DNA of 64,000 nucleotides from Paenibacillus sp. FSL W8-0186 (GTDB lineage: Bacteria; Bacillota; Bacilli; Paenibacillales; Paenibacillaceae). The translations under genes were made by a program, and so were the position numbers. Positions 19,891-28,939 of this stretch are shown in pieces. Position 1 is the first letter of the stretch; each line of letters begins with the position of its first letter. The notes below the pieces were generated by a model, which ran no database searches, was not told the origin of the DNA, and saw only the letters and a program-made list of their open reading frames with translations. The stretch lies in assembly GCF_037969765.1 (NCBI RefSeq), contig NZ_CP150207.1, positions 558,001 through 622,000 on the forward strand, in the 5' to 3' direction.

Positions 19891-20949
19891 CTAGAAATGG
19901 ATTTCGCGGCCTTCTGCGGCGGACTGATAAATCGCATTCAAAATTTTCATCATCTCCACGCCGTCCTCGACCGGGCTGTTCGTTTCGGTCAATCCGAGGC
20001 AGCTGTCCACAAAATGGCTGATTTCACGGTCGAAGGCGGCCTGGAAATCAAAGCCCGGCGCGCTGATTTGCGGATCGATGTTAATGATTGTGTCATGGCG
20101 CTCCGTGACGATCGATAATACGGGTTCGATCTCCGCGCCGCCCTTGTCGCCGTAAATGTTGATCAGCGCCGAGTTCTCCTTCGCATGGAGGGCAAAGCTG
20201 ACATCGACCATGAGGGATGCACCGTTCTCAAAACGAATCAGGGCGTTGGCCATGTCCTCGACCGTGTTATGCGCCGCATCGTAATCGGCGGCTTGGTAGA
20301 AATCGTAGTTCTGAATGTTCGAGCGGTTGCCGAGCTTGTGGTAGGTGTTGCCGCTCACGGATTTGACCTTTGGCTTGCCCATGAGGTACCAGCACAGGTC
20401 AATGGCATGCACGCCGATGTCGATGAGCGGTCCGCCTCCGGAGCGTGCGCGGTCTGCGAACCATCCGCCCGGATTGCCGAGGCGCCGGAGGAGGCTCGCT
20501 TTGGCATAGTAGATCTCGCCAAGATCGCCGGCGTCGATAAACTTCTTCAGCACGGCGATGTTTGAAGCGTGGCGGCGGACGTAGCCGACTTGGAGCAGCT
20601 TGCCGCTCTCGCGGGCGGCCTGCTCGATTTGCAGCGCCTCGTCGACGGTTTTGCAGAGGGGCTTCTCGCAAAGCACATGCTTGCCCGCCTGCAGCGCGGC
20701 GATGCTGATTTCAGCATGGGAATTGTTCCATGTACAGATGCTGACTGCATCCACCTCCGGACTGGCCAGCAGCTCGCGATAGTCGGTATATACGTTAGGG
20801 ATGTGGTATTTATTGGCGGTATCGCGCGCTCTGTCCTCATTCAAATCACAGACAGCGACCAGCTGCACTTTCGTATTGGCTTGATAAGCCTGCAGATGGG
20901 ATTCAGAGATTGATCCAGTGCCGATAAGGCCGATTTTCAGCTCACTCAT
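19891..20949 (-). CDS. Gfo/Idh/MocA family NAD(P)-dependent oxidoreductase
   Basis: 352 residues from the chosen start MSELKIGLIGTGS; a longer reading frame to 21036 adds 29 residues without family similarity. The Rossmann motif GLIGTGSISESH sits at residues ~6-17, and CEKPLCKT (~95) is the EKP signature whose lysine is catalytic. DIGVHAIDLCWYL is the active-site helix with the conserved His. The family oxidises or reduces sugars, inositols and sugar acids. First gene of the minus-strand operon, divergent from an AraC regulator. AGAAAGGGTGT lies upstream of the chosen start, at slightly long spacing, so the start is likely but not certain. Confidence 0.88.
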   Translation of the reverse strand: MSELKIGLIGTGSISESHLQAYQANTKVQLVAVCDLNEDRARDTANKYHIPNVYTDYRELLASPEVDAVSICTWNNSHAEISIAALQAGKHVLCEKPLCKTVDEALQIEQAARESGKLLQVGYVRRHASNIAVLKKFIDAGDLGEIYYAKASLLRRLGNPGGWFADRARSGGGPLIDIGVHAIDLCWYLMGKPKVKSVSGNTYHKLGNRSNIQNYDFYQAADYDAAHNTVEDMANALIRFENGASLMVDVSFALHAKENSALINIYGDKGGAEIEPVLSIVTERHDTIINIDPQISAPGFDFQAAFDREISHFVDSCLGLTETNSPVEDGVEMMKILNAIYQSAAEGREIHF

Positions 20950-21091
20950 AAGTACGTTTACACCCTTTCTGGTATCTGTGCAGACTGATGTGGATTGGAG
21001 AGGACGCTTCAACACAGATATGTTATATTTATTCATATTTGTTTAGGCACAACTAATTTAACATAGTTGTTTTAAAGGGAGAATGCATAGG

Positions 21092-21952
21092 ATGACAAAA
21101 TACATGGATTATATGATCAGTTCGCATCCGATCCGCATCTTCAACCCGATGGTGGATTCCAGCAGGCAGAAGGTCAAGTCCCTGCGTCTGGTCAATGCCG
21201 GGCATTTGCCGGGAAGAACGCTGCAGCGAAGCCGGGCGAAGTTCAACAACTGGGCTTTTGTGATGATTACCGGCGGCAGCGGTTATTACCAGGTGGAGGG
21301 CGGGGAAATGCAGCAGGTCGAAGCGGGGAGCTGGTTTTGTCTTTTTCCTGATGCCGTGTTCAACTATGGCCCTCATGCAGACGGTTACTGGGATGAATAT
21401 TACTATACCGTCGATGGCGGACGGATCGCGGAGTGGCTGGAGCAGTGGCTGCCCAATCCATGTCAGGTGAAAAAAGCCGCCTTCGATGACTCCCTCATCC
21501 ACCGGATGGAGATGATGTTCATGCTGATCGACAGCGGGGCGCCGACCAATCTGGACCGGGCCGCGCTGATGCTGGAATCCTTTCTCTATGACCTGGCTTC
21601 GCAACCGGACCGCCGGGAGGCGGGCAACCGGGAGAGGTTCGTGCTGAAGGTCATCGAAGATCTGTCGCAGTCGCTGCACACCCCTTTGGAGCCTGCACAA
21701 ATGGCTGCGCGGCACCACATTTCCGTATCCACGCTCCGGCGCATCGTTCATGATTACACCGGCTATCCGCTGAATGAGTTTCTTCACCGGCTGAGGGTCG
21801 CGGAGGCGAGGAATATTTTGCTGAATACGGAGCTTACGGTGAAGGAAGTCGGCGAGGCTTTAGGGTATAAGGATACGTTTTATTTTTCGCGGGTATTCAA
21901 AAGAATTACCGGCCTCTCGCCAAGAAGCTACCGCAACCGGGGCGGACAGTAG
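21092..21952 (+). CDS. AraC family transcriptional regulator with cupin sensor domain
   Basis: 286 residues from MTKYMDYM. An ATG at 21083 is only one or two bases from AAAGGGAG (21074-21081), whereas the ATG at 21092 is at ideal spacing, so the later start was chosen. The N-terminal ~160 residues look like a cupin ligand-binding domain (GGSGYYQVEGGEM). The C-terminal ~100 residues contain two helix-turn-helix units (MAARHHISVSTLRRIV; VKEVGEALGYKDTFYFSRVF), ending in the AraC signature FKRITGLSPRSYR. It is divergent from the sugar oxidoreductase operon and is the likely regulator of it. Confidence 0.9.
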   Translation: MTKYMDYMISSHPIRIFNPMVDSSRQKVKSLRLVNAGHLPGRTLQRSRAKFNNWAFVMITGGSGYYQVEGGEMQQVEAGSWFCLFPDAVFNYGPHADGYWDEYYYTVDGGRIAEWLEQWLPNPCQVKKAAFDDSLIHRMEMMFMLIDSGAPTNLDRAALMLESFLYDLASQPDRREAGNRERFVLKVIEDLSQSLHTPLEPAQMAARHHISVSTLRRIVHDYTGYPLNEFLHRLRVAEARNILLNTELTVKEVGEALGYKDTFYFSRVFKRITGLSPRSYRNRGGQ

Positions 21953-22186
21953 CGCAGGGTGGCATTTGGGGGAAGGGGGCTGGGTATTTATACTGTTAGC
22001 GTGCGATGTTTTGCAGGTGGGTGTTTTAGAGCGGAGGGTTGATTCGGGCGGCAATTGGACGGCAATTGCTTGTGTTGTCTGGTATATGAGCTGTGATGTG
22101 ATTTGGTAGTTAATGAAGCCCCTGGTTTATATTGTTCCTAGGTAGCTTAGGAGAAGGTAAGGTGGGTAAGGGGACGTTCGTTAGGT

Positions 22187-22373
22187 AACTAGATGTATTT
22201 CATGCAGTTAGTTCAACGTTTTTGGCCGTGTTAGAGGGGACTAACTGCAAAACCTACATTTAGTTTTAAGCTATTTCGACGAATGAGCTCTATTCTGGCA
22301 AACTAACTGCATGTATTACATTTAGCGCATGGTTTTTTGGTAAAATAGCTTAACTAGATGTATAAAATACATT
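22187..22373. repeat. Inverted/direct repeats of AACTAACTGCATG... type
   Basis: AACTAGATGTATTTCATGCA with GTTAGTT (22187-22213) is the near inverse complement of AACTAACTGCATGTATTACA (22301-22320). Partial copies are at 22240-22265 (CTAACTGCAAAACCTACATT) and 22352-22373 (AACTAGATGTATAAAATACA). They form potential long hairpins and resemble dispersed intergenic repeats. Confidence 0.6.
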
Positions 22374-22490
22374 CCGTTTTAAATGGTCTATGAATTGTTA
22401 CTAAGGGTTACTTGGTTATTTGGGCTATTGGATGGGTTGCTGTGCTGGTGGCGGTTGTTATGTTCTATATGCTGAGTTTCGTTTAGAGGA

Positions 22491-22672
22491 TTGCTGCAAA
22501 AATACAGGAAATTTCTCTAGGTATGGGCGCTTTAAAGCACATTGCTGCAAAAGTACAGGGATAATTCAACAACTCGCTGAGAATGGACGTATTTTCGAAA
22601 AAATAATGCACAATTGCAGCAATCCGTGCTCTAGGAGAGATGGTTGCGCTAAATGATGTACTTTTGCAGCAT
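22491..22672. repeat. Repeat group with core TTGCTGCAAAAGTACAG
   Basis: Direct copies at 22491-22509 (TTGCTGCAAAAATACAGG) and 22541-22559 (ATTGCTGCAAAAGTACAGG), with an inverted copy at 22655-22671 (TGTACTTTTGCAGCAT) and a partial one at 22611-22623. The spacers differ, so this is a repeat family and not a CRISPR. Confidence 0.6.
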
Positions 22673-22873
22673 TCTAGCGGCAGAGAAGGATAGGGAAGGA
22701 CTGAGAAGGGCTGAAAGTTTGGGCGGCGATCCCCCGCGGTATAGCCATTGAACGAACAAGGCATGAAATATGCTATAGTAATTAAGTTGTTCGTTAGAAC
22801 GGGCAGCTTTGGAACAGCGATAACTGTACCTTATGAATAAAATGAGTTGGCAAAGATGGGAGTGGGCGTCAGC

Positions 22874-23188
22874 ATGACGATCCGAGAAGCTGTAGAACAA
22901 GAATTCGTGGACGCTTCGATTGCCAGAATCGGCAAGGAAGCTTTATATCTATATACGCCTTTGTGCGGAACGTGCAAGCTGGGCGAGACGATGCTGGACA
23001 TCGTTCTGCAATCGGGCGGCAGCATGATGCCGGTATCGAAGCTGAATATCAACTTTGCTCCCCGGCTGCGGAATGACTGGCAAATTACGAGCGTGCCGTG
23101 TCTGGTTCTGCTGGAGCATGGCAAGCCGGTGGCAAAGGAGTACGCCCTGCGTTCGGTCGTGGATCTGCATCAGTGGCTGCAAATTTAG
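22874..23188 (+). CDS. Thioredoxin-like protein with CGTC motif
   Basis: 104 residues from MTIREAVEQ; GGGAG at 22858-22862 is well placed for this ATG. YLYTPLCGTCKLGETML contains a CxxC redox pair (CGTC), and ITSVPCLVLLEHGK has the cis-proline region of a thioredoxin fold. There is no signal peptide, so it acts in the cytoplasm. Family members are small thiol-disulphide exchange proteins of uncertain partner. It stands alone between repeat regions with no operon partner. Confidence 0.85.
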   Translation: MTIREAVEQEFVDASIARIGKEALYLYTPLCGTCKLGETMLDIVLQSGGSMMPVSKLNINFAPRLRNDWQITSVPCLVLLEHGKPVAKEYALRSVVDLHQWLQI

Positions 23189-23214
23189 CGTTGGCTATGA
23201 GGCTGAGGGAAGGC

Positions 23215-23520
23215 TAGGTCCGCAAAATCCGCAAATCCACATCAGCAAATCTGTAAACTGCAAATTTGTAAATCTGTAAATCCGTAAAGCCCGCAAGCGC
23301 CCCAAAGTCCACGTTGGCCCCCAAGGCCACCAAAGTCCGCTAGGCCCTCAAGGCCTCAAGCTCCCCAAAGTGCCAAGGCCCTCGATATCCTCAGTATCCC
23401 CAGACCCCCAAGCTCCCAAGCTCCCAAGCTCCGCAAGACCCGAAGACCCGAAGACCCGAAGACCCGAAGACCCGAAGACCCGAAGACCCGAAGACCCGAA
23501 GACCCCCCAAATTCCAAGGC
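23215..23520. repeat. Octamer tandem-repeat tract
   Basis: A perfect array of eight copies of GACCCGAA runs from 23437 to 23500. Before it lie three AAGCTCCC/G octamers and a longer degenerate stretch of 7-9 base units such as AAATCCGC, AAATCTGT, AAAGTCCGC and AAGGCCTC. The tract seems to have grown and diverged by slippage from related octamers. The open frame covering it is repeat-derived and was not called as a gene. Confidence 0.8.
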
Positions 23521-23686
23521 ATTCCCCATCTAACCCTCAGCAACAGCCGCTCGTCTCATGGACTATTTTGACCAATACATGGATGAACTTCCCTATTCGG
23601 GCATAGGCTAAACACACGGCGGAACTCCTCCGCATAGGGTGTAGCATCACTTTAATCTCGAAGGTTAGGGAAGGGAGTATAACGAA

Positions 23687-24868
23687 ATGGCAGGAAGAGA
23701 ACGTCACTATTTTGCGCGGGGCAATACGGCGGAAGGCTTGGTCAGTCTGGTGGATTCTATCTATAGTCCATTGGATGCGGTATATGTGCTGGAGGGCGAT
23801 TCGCAGGAGATCGGCACGATTCTGGCCCGGCTGGCGAATGGATGGGGCCGCAGAGGCTGGAATCTGCATTTGATCCACCAGCCGCTGCAAAGCGATTTGC
23901 TGGAAGGGATCATTATCGAGGATGCCCGGATCGGACTGATCGCTGACCAAGCGTGGCCGCAGGAGGGAGGTCCAGCAGGCATAGAGGTGCGCCGCTTTGA
24001 TTTCAGCAGCGATCCTGGCGGGGAACGATTGGCGGACCATCAGGAGCATATTGCTGCGCTGGAGCACAATATCGCGGAAGGCTATACGAAGGCTTACGAG
24101 ACCTTTCAGCGAACGCTGCGAATCCACGACGATTGGGAGAAAATCTACATTGATGCCCTGGACCGTGATTTCATGAATCAGCTAGCTGTCGATTGGGCGG
24201 ATCAGTACCTCGTTGCGGCAGAAGCAGCAGGTTCTGGGCAGGCTTCAGGGGAAGCAGGAGACGCGGGAGATGCAGTGGATGCAAGGGGTGCGGGAGATAC
24301 AGGGGATGCAGATGGCGGTCAAAAGACCGGCGCAGTGACCCGGCGCTTTCTGGGTGCAGCGACCTGGCGAGGAGCGGTTGATTTTGTTCTCAATTTGACG
24401 GAGGATGTGCCGACGCGAATCTTCGTGAAGGGACGTCCGGGATCAGGGAAATCGACCTTGTTCAAAAAGATCGCAGCTACCGCAGCGGAGCGCGGGATCG
24501 ATACCGAGGTGTACCACTGCGGCTTCGATCCGAACAGCCTCGATATGCTTGTATTCCGCTCGCTGGGCGTAGCGATCTTCGACAGCACGGCGCCGCATGA
24601 GCATTTCCCGCTGCGCGACGGGGACAGCATTCTTGATATTTACGAGCTGGCTATCGCTCCGCACACGGATGAGAAGCATGCCGATGAAATCGCCGAGGTG
24701 AGATCCCGCTATACTACTTCGATGCAAATCGCCATTTCTTATTTGGCCGAGGTGAAGCAGAATCAGGACCGCTTAAGCGCGATTTACCGCAGCGCTGCGG
24801 ACGAGGAGGCTATTTCCCGGCAAGAGCGGCTGCTGGCGGAGGAAATTGAAGCGCGGGTGGCGAAATAA
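23687..24868 (+). CDS. P-loop ATPase of the PRK06851 type
   Basis: 393 residues, preceded by AAGGGAG. A Walker A motif GRPGSGKST sits at ~249-257. Two halves have similar architecture: an N-terminal YVLEGDSQEIGT region that looks like a degenerate P-loop, and the C-terminal intact nucleotide-binding half. They are joined by a Gly/Ala/Asp-rich linker (~residues 183-216) made of GDAGDA-like units. The whole resembles the uncharacterised two-P-loop Bacillales proteins annotated as PRK06851 or nucleotide kinases. Function unknown; the family name is from memory. Followed by a strong terminator. Confidence 0.7.
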   Translation: MAGRERHYFARGNTAEGLVSLVDSIYSPLDAVYVLEGDSQEIGTILARLANGWGRRGWNLHLIHQPLQSDLLEGIIIEDARIGLIADQAWPQEGGPAGIEVRRFDFSSDPGGERLADHQEHIAALEHNIAEGYTKAYETFQRTLRIHDDWEKIYIDALDRDFMNQLAVDWADQYLVAAEAAGSGQASGEAGDAGDAVDARGAGDTGDADGGQKTGAVTRRFLGAATWRGAVDFVLNLTEDVPTRIFVKGRPGSGKSTLFKKIAATAAERGIDTEVYHCGFDPNSLDMLVFRSLGVAIFDSTAPHEHFPLRDGDSILDIYELAIAPHTDEKHADEIAEVRSRYTTSMQIAISYLAEVKQNQDRLSAIYRSAADEEAISRQERLLAEEIEARVAK

Positions 24869-24919
24869 GCATACGAGAGCCGAACGGCTGGGATACATGT
24901 TGGGGATACATGTGAAGAT

Positions 24920-24953
24920 AGACGGGCGCCTGCAGGGGTGTGCGTCTTTTTTT
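24920..24953 (+). terminator. Rho-independent terminator
   Basis: AGACGGGCGCC pairs with GGTGTGCGTCT (with G-T wobbles and one mismatch) around a TGCAG loop, followed by seven T residues. It ends the P-loop ATPase transcript. Confidence 0.85.
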
Positions 24954-25041
24954 CCATGAATGCTCTATATCTAGCTTTTTAAATGTGTAATAATCTAGTT
25001 ATGATAACGCATACAAAACTATGAACGATTCGGGTGACATT

Positions 25042-27141
25042 ATGATATCTAGCAGACAACAGCGAATGGTCAAGCAGTTGATGGAGAGCGACCAATATAT
25101 CCCTTTGCAGCAGTTGGCTGATGAATACGGGATATCCCTGCGGACGGTGCGCGGCGATTTGCTGCAGCTGGAGGACTGGCTCCGCGCGCGGGGCATGCGC
25201 CTGGATCGCGACCGCTCGGCCGGCGTCCGTCTGCGGCTGGAGACCGGACAGTCGGAGCAGCTTGCGGTGCAGATGGGCCAGCGGCCGGATTATATGGACG
25301 CCGAGCAGCGGGTCAGCCTGCTGCAGAAGCAGCTGCTCCAGGAGACGCAGCTATCCGTGAAGGCGGTCATGGAGGAGCTCGGCATCAGCAAAAATACGCT
25401 GCTGCAGGATTTGACCGAAATCAAGCAGCGGCTCCTGGGCTGGGAGTTGACTCTTGTGCGGGATCGCGGCCAGCTGCATATCGAGGGATCGGAGAAGCGC
25501 AGGCGCAGGGCGTATTTGAGCCTGCTTCGCTCCGAGATTACGGACGACAAGCTGCTGCGGTATATCCTTGATCAGCGGGGCGATTCGTATTCGCCGATGA
25601 CACCGTGGAAGGACTGGTTCGAGACGGAGGATGCGGCGATGCTGTTCGACACAATCCAGCGTCTTGAGGAGAAGATGGGTGTGCAGTTCACGGATGCGGG
25701 CTACTCCACGCTGATTTTGCATCTGCTGATGGCGATGGAGCGGCTGAAGGGCACACATGCGATCGAGATGGATCAGGAGTCGCTGTCCGAGCTGCAGGGC
25801 CATGAGGTGTATGAGCTCGTCGCAGCTGAGGTGGTGCCGCAGATTGAGCAGCATTTTGGCGTGAAGCTGCCCGCATCGGAGATCGGCTATATCACGCAGC
25901 ATATTCTCGGCGCACAGAAGCAAAGCCTGCCAGCCGAGGAGCTGATTATCGCCGATCTCGCCAAGCAGATCATCCTGCGCACCGAGCAGGAGCTCGGCCG
26001 CCCGCTCCAAATGATCGACCAGATCGTGCAGGGCCTGGTTATTCATTTGAAGCCGGCCATTTACCGGGCGAAGTTCGGGCTGCAGTCCAAGAATCCGCTG
26101 ATGGAGCAGCTGGAGGCGCAGTACGGATCACTGCTCAATTTGCTGGAGCGGATCGTCAACGAAGTGATGGAGCCGTGGTCGGTCGTATTCGACCGGGATG
26201 AGGTCGGCTACATCATGTTTCATATCGGCAGCGGGCTGATTCCGCCGAAGGCCCCGGTGCGCAAGCGCGTAGCGATCGTCTGCGGCTCGGGGCTCGGCAC
26301 TTCGGCGATGCTGAAGCGGCGGGTGGCGGCGATTTTTCCGCAGGTCGATATTGTGGGTACTTACTCGTATAAGGAATCGGCGGAGATTACGTTGCAGACG
26401 GCGGATGCGGTTCTCAGCACGATGGAGATCAGCCATACCCTGCAGGTGCCGTGGATCAAAGTGTCGCCGCTGCTCGATCAGCAGGATCAGAAGCAGATCA
26501 CAAGCTTCCTTGGCGTGACGCCTTCGGGCGAGTCGGCTGCGGCTGCGGCGGCGGTGCAGGCGGTGAATGATATTTTTCAGGTGGTGGAGCGGAATGCGCA
26601 TATCCACGACCGGAACCGCCTGCTGGAGGAACTGCTGCATCTGTTCCAGGGCGGGAGCCGCCCGGGGGGTGAGCAGCAGGAGAATGATCACAGCTTAACC
26701 GCGCTGCTGCCGCCGGAGTCGATCATGCTCGGAGCTGGGGCGATGCCGTGGGAGGCTGCGGTGCGCGAGGGGAACCGGCTGCTGATGGATCGCGGCATTT
26801 CGGACGCCAGGTATGCGGATAAGCTGATCGAAATCATTCAATCCAACAAGCATCCGTTCATTATCGGCGCGGGCGTGGCTTTTCCCCATGTGTATATACC
26901 GGAGTGCGTGAAGCGCACGGGCTTCAGCGTGATGACCTTTCGCGAGGGGCTGGCGTTCGGGCCGTCCGGGCAGCCGGTCTGGCTGATGATTACGCTGGCG
27001 GCGGTGGATAAGGAGCGGCATGTCGCCGCGCTGGGAACGCTGCTGGACGCGCTGAACGATGAAGCGTTCATGGCGGAATTGCGGCAGGCGCAGGATGCAC
27101 GGGCGATATGGCAAAGACTGCGGGAGAAGGAGGGCTTATGA
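25042..27141 (+). CDS. PRD-containing PTS-controlled transcriptional regulator (BglG/MtlR type)
   Basis: 699 residues from MISSRQQRMVKQL; GGGTGAC at 25032 fits this ATG, while an ATG at 25021 has no ribosome site. Domains: N-terminal HTH (LQQLADEYGISLRTVRGDL), a second HTH (~110), two PRD domains (~190-400), an EIIB-like domain (IVCGSGLGTSAM, phosphocysteine) and a C-terminal EIIA-like domain with phosphohistidine in GVAFPHVYIP. It should activate the downstream PTS genes according to phosphorylation state. Its stop overlaps the EIIB start (ATGA). No separate EIIA gene is present, so its own EIIA domain may serve transport too (inference). Confidence 0.92.
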   Translation: MISSRQQRMVKQLMESDQYIPLQQLADEYGISLRTVRGDLLQLEDWLRARGMRLDRDRSAGVRLRLETGQSEQLAVQMGQRPDYMDAEQRVSLLQKQLLQETQLSVKAVMEELGISKNTLLQDLTEIKQRLLGWELTLVRDRGQLHIEGSEKRRRRAYLSLLRSEITDDKLLRYILDQRGDSYSPMTPWKDWFETEDAAMLFDTIQRLEEKMGVQFTDAGYSTLILHLLMAMERLKGTHAIEMDQESLSELQGHEVYELVAAEVVPQIEQHFGVKLPASEIGYITQHILGAQKQSLPAEELIIADLAKQIILRTEQELGRPLQMIDQIVQGLVIHLKPAIYRAKFGLQSKNPLMEQLEAQYGSLLNLLERIVNEVMEPWSVVFDRDEVGYIMFHIGSGLIPPKAPVRKRVAIVCGSGLGTSAMLKRRVAAIFPQVDIVGTYSYKESAEITLQTADAVLSTMEISHTLQVPWIKVSPLLDQQDQKQITSFLGVTPSGESAAAAAAVQAVNDIFQVVERNAHIHDRNRLLEELLHLFQGGSRPGGEQQENDHSLTALLPPESIMLGAGAMPWEAAVREGNRLLMDRGISDARYADKLIEIIQSNKHPFIIGAGVAFPHVYIPECVKRTGFSVMTFREGLAFGPSGQPVWLMITLAAVDKERHVAALGTLLDALNDEAFMAELRQAQDARAIWQRLREKEGL

Positions 27142-27431
27142 AAAAAATCATTGTAGCTTGCAACAGCGGGCTCGGCACCAGCCTGATGATCCGGCTGAAT
27201 GTGGAGGCGCTCCTGAAGGAATGGGGGCTGAAGGCCTGGGTCGAGCATACGGACGTTTCGTCGGTCGACACCTTCGATGCCGATCTGATCATCGGCTCCA
27301 ATTATGTGATGGAATCGCTGCAGCTCGCCAAGGACGTCGAGGTGATCGGGCTGGACGATATTACGGACCGCCAGTATTTGAAATCGAGGCTGCTGGACAG
27401 CGAGACGTTTAAGCAGTGGCTGGCCGTGTAG
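27138..27431 (+). CDS. PTS EIIB component (ascorbate/SgaB-like)
   Basis: 97 residues from MKKIIVACNSGLGTSLM. Cys9 in ACNSGLGTS is the phosphorylated residue of lactose/ascorbate-type EIIB proteins. The start overlaps the regulator stop. It would pass phosphate from an EIIA domain to the sugar bound by the membrane EIIC encoded next. The exact sugar is not determined by the sequence. Confidence 0.9.
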   Translation: MKKIIVACNSGLGTSLMIRLNVEALLKEWGLKAWVEHTDVSSVDTFDADLIIGSNYVMESLQLAKDVEVIGLDDITDRQYLKSRLLDSETFKQWLAV

Positions 27432-27504
27432 GCATTTATATTTTTATAGAGATAGTTATGGTTATAGACAAAGACAAATATTATGACAAAAGCGGGGGTT
27501 GCCC

Positions 27505-28770
27505 ATGAACGCAACGCAAATGATCAGCAAGGGGCTGCTCGGGGAACCTGCCCTGCTGCTCGGGTTAATCGCGTTTGTCGGATTGCTGCTGCAGAAGCAG
27601 CCGTTCCAAAGGTTGATCCACGGCACGATCAAGACGATGCTCGGATACACGCTACTGCAAATCGGGGCGAACGCCGCCGGGTCTTCCCTTTCCAATTTAT
27701 CGGCGGTCATCCAGAAGGGCTTCCAAATTATCGGCATCATTCCTCATAATGAGACGATTACCGCGCTGGCGCAAATCAATTACGGCGAGGAAATTGCGCT
27801 CATCATGCTGGTCGGCATGATCGTCCACCTGATGATTGCCCGTTTTACGCGGATTAAATATATTTTTCTGACCGGGCACCATATGCTGTTTATGGCTTCG
27901 CTGCTGGCGGGGGTGCTGGTGTCGATGTCGATGCCGCTATGGCAGGTAATGGTCGCCGGGGGGATCGTGCTGGCCTTCAGCATGTCGTTTGCTCCGCTGA
28001 TTACGCAGCCGTATGTTCGGCGGGTTACGGGGAACGACGATTTTGCGATGGGGCATTTCAACAGTGTCGGCTATGTGCTGAGCGGGTTCGTCGCTTCCTG
28101 GTTCAAAAAAGGGCCGGAGCCGCCGGAGTCGAAGGGGCTGCAGAAGCTGCGCTCTTTTTTCCAGGATCATATGGTCGTCATTACGGTGTTTACGTTCGTG
28201 CTGTTCCTCTTCTCGGGATTATTCATCTCGCCTGGCGGGATTGAGGAAATGTTCTCGGGACGGCATATTCTGGTCGTGTCCTTGATCCAGGCGACCTGGT
28301 TCGCGGGGGGCTGCTACGTGATTCTGGCGGGGGTTCGCATGCTGCTGTCGGAAATCGTGCCCGCCTTCAAAGGGATTGCCGACCGGATCGTGCCGGGCGC
28401 GATTCCTGCGCTGGATTGTCCGGTGCTGTTCAAGTTCTCGCCGTTTGCGGCGATGATCGGATTCCTGCTCAGCTTCACCGGAGGGCTGGCGGCGATGGTC
28501 GTGCTGCTGCAGGTGCAGTATACCGTTATTATTCCCGGGGTGATCCCGCATTTCTTCTCAGGCGGGGCCGCTGGCGTTATCGCTTATAAAATCGGCGGGC
28601 GCAAGGGGCTGATCGTATCGTCGTTAATCCACGGGTTTGCGATTACTCTCCTGCCGACTGTACTGATTCCATTGCTGTCGAATCTTGGCTATTTGCGCGC
28701 GACTTTTGCCGACAGTGATTTTTCGGTGATCGGGGTGCTCGTGCATGAGTTGTTCAGCTGGTTTAAGTGA
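27505..28770 (+). CDS. PTS EIIC component, UlaA/SgaT (ascorbate-type) family
   Basis: 421 residues, polytopic. The start MNATQMISKGLLGEPALLLG follows GCGGGGG at good spacing. Motifs such as TLLQIGANAAGSSL and IPHNETITALAQINYG match the UlaA permease family, which moves ascorbate or a related sugar acid across the membrane as EIIB phosphorylates it. Forms one operon with the regulator and EIIB. The terminator immediately downstream closes the unit. Confidence 0.9.
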   Translation: MNATQMISKGLLGEPALLLGLIAFVGLLLQKQPFQRLIHGTIKTMLGYTLLQIGANAAGSSLSNLSAVIQKGFQIIGIIPHNETITALAQINYGEEIALIMLVGMIVHLMIARFTRIKYIFLTGHHMLFMASLLAGVLVSMSMPLWQVMVAGGIVLAFSMSFAPLITQPYVRRVTGNDDFAMGHFNSVGYVLSGFVASWFKKGPEPPESKGLQKLRSFFQDHMVVITVFTFVLFLFSGLFISPGGIEEMFSGRHILVVSLIQATWFAGGCYVILAGVRMLLSEIVPAFKGIADRIVPGAIPALDCPVLFKFSPFAAMIGFLLSFTGGLAAMVVLLQVQYTVIIPGVIPHFFSGGAAGVIAYKIGGRKGLIVSSLIHGFAITLLPTVLIPLLSNLGYLRATFADSDFSVIGVLVHELFSWFK

Positions 28771-28795
28771 CTGCAGATTAAGGCCGGTTATCAGG

Positions 28796-28838
28796 AAGCC
28801 TGATTCCATTTCCAAGCGGAGTGGAGTCGGGCTTTTTT
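28796..28838 (+). terminator. Rho-independent terminator after the PTS operon
   Basis: AAGCCTGATTCCA pairs with TGGAGTCGGGCTT (two G-T pairs), followed by a run of six T. Confidence 0.9.
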
Positions 28839-28939
28839 GGTGTCTATTTTTTTGCCGGAAGAAGTGGCAGAGACTTGGACTCACAGTGTTGTAAGCGCAT
28901 CCAATATAATTAAGGCATAAAGAACAAAGGGGGATATAC

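Larger units (their letters stand above)
21953..22873. other. Gene-free interval rich in short repeats
   Basis: About 900 bases without a credible gene. It contains two groups of interspersed repeats (listed separately) and otherwise GT-rich, low-information sequence. The small open frames in it have no ribosome site and no family resemblance. Confidence 0.6.

Noticed and set aside
23437..23500. Regular repeats that could suggest a CRISPR array
   Set aside because: The units are adjacent octamers without spacers, and no cas genes are present.
23370..23606. 78-codon open frame across the octamer tract
   Set aside because: Its protein is only repeat-encoded Pro/Glu/Asp/Lys units, with no ribosome site.
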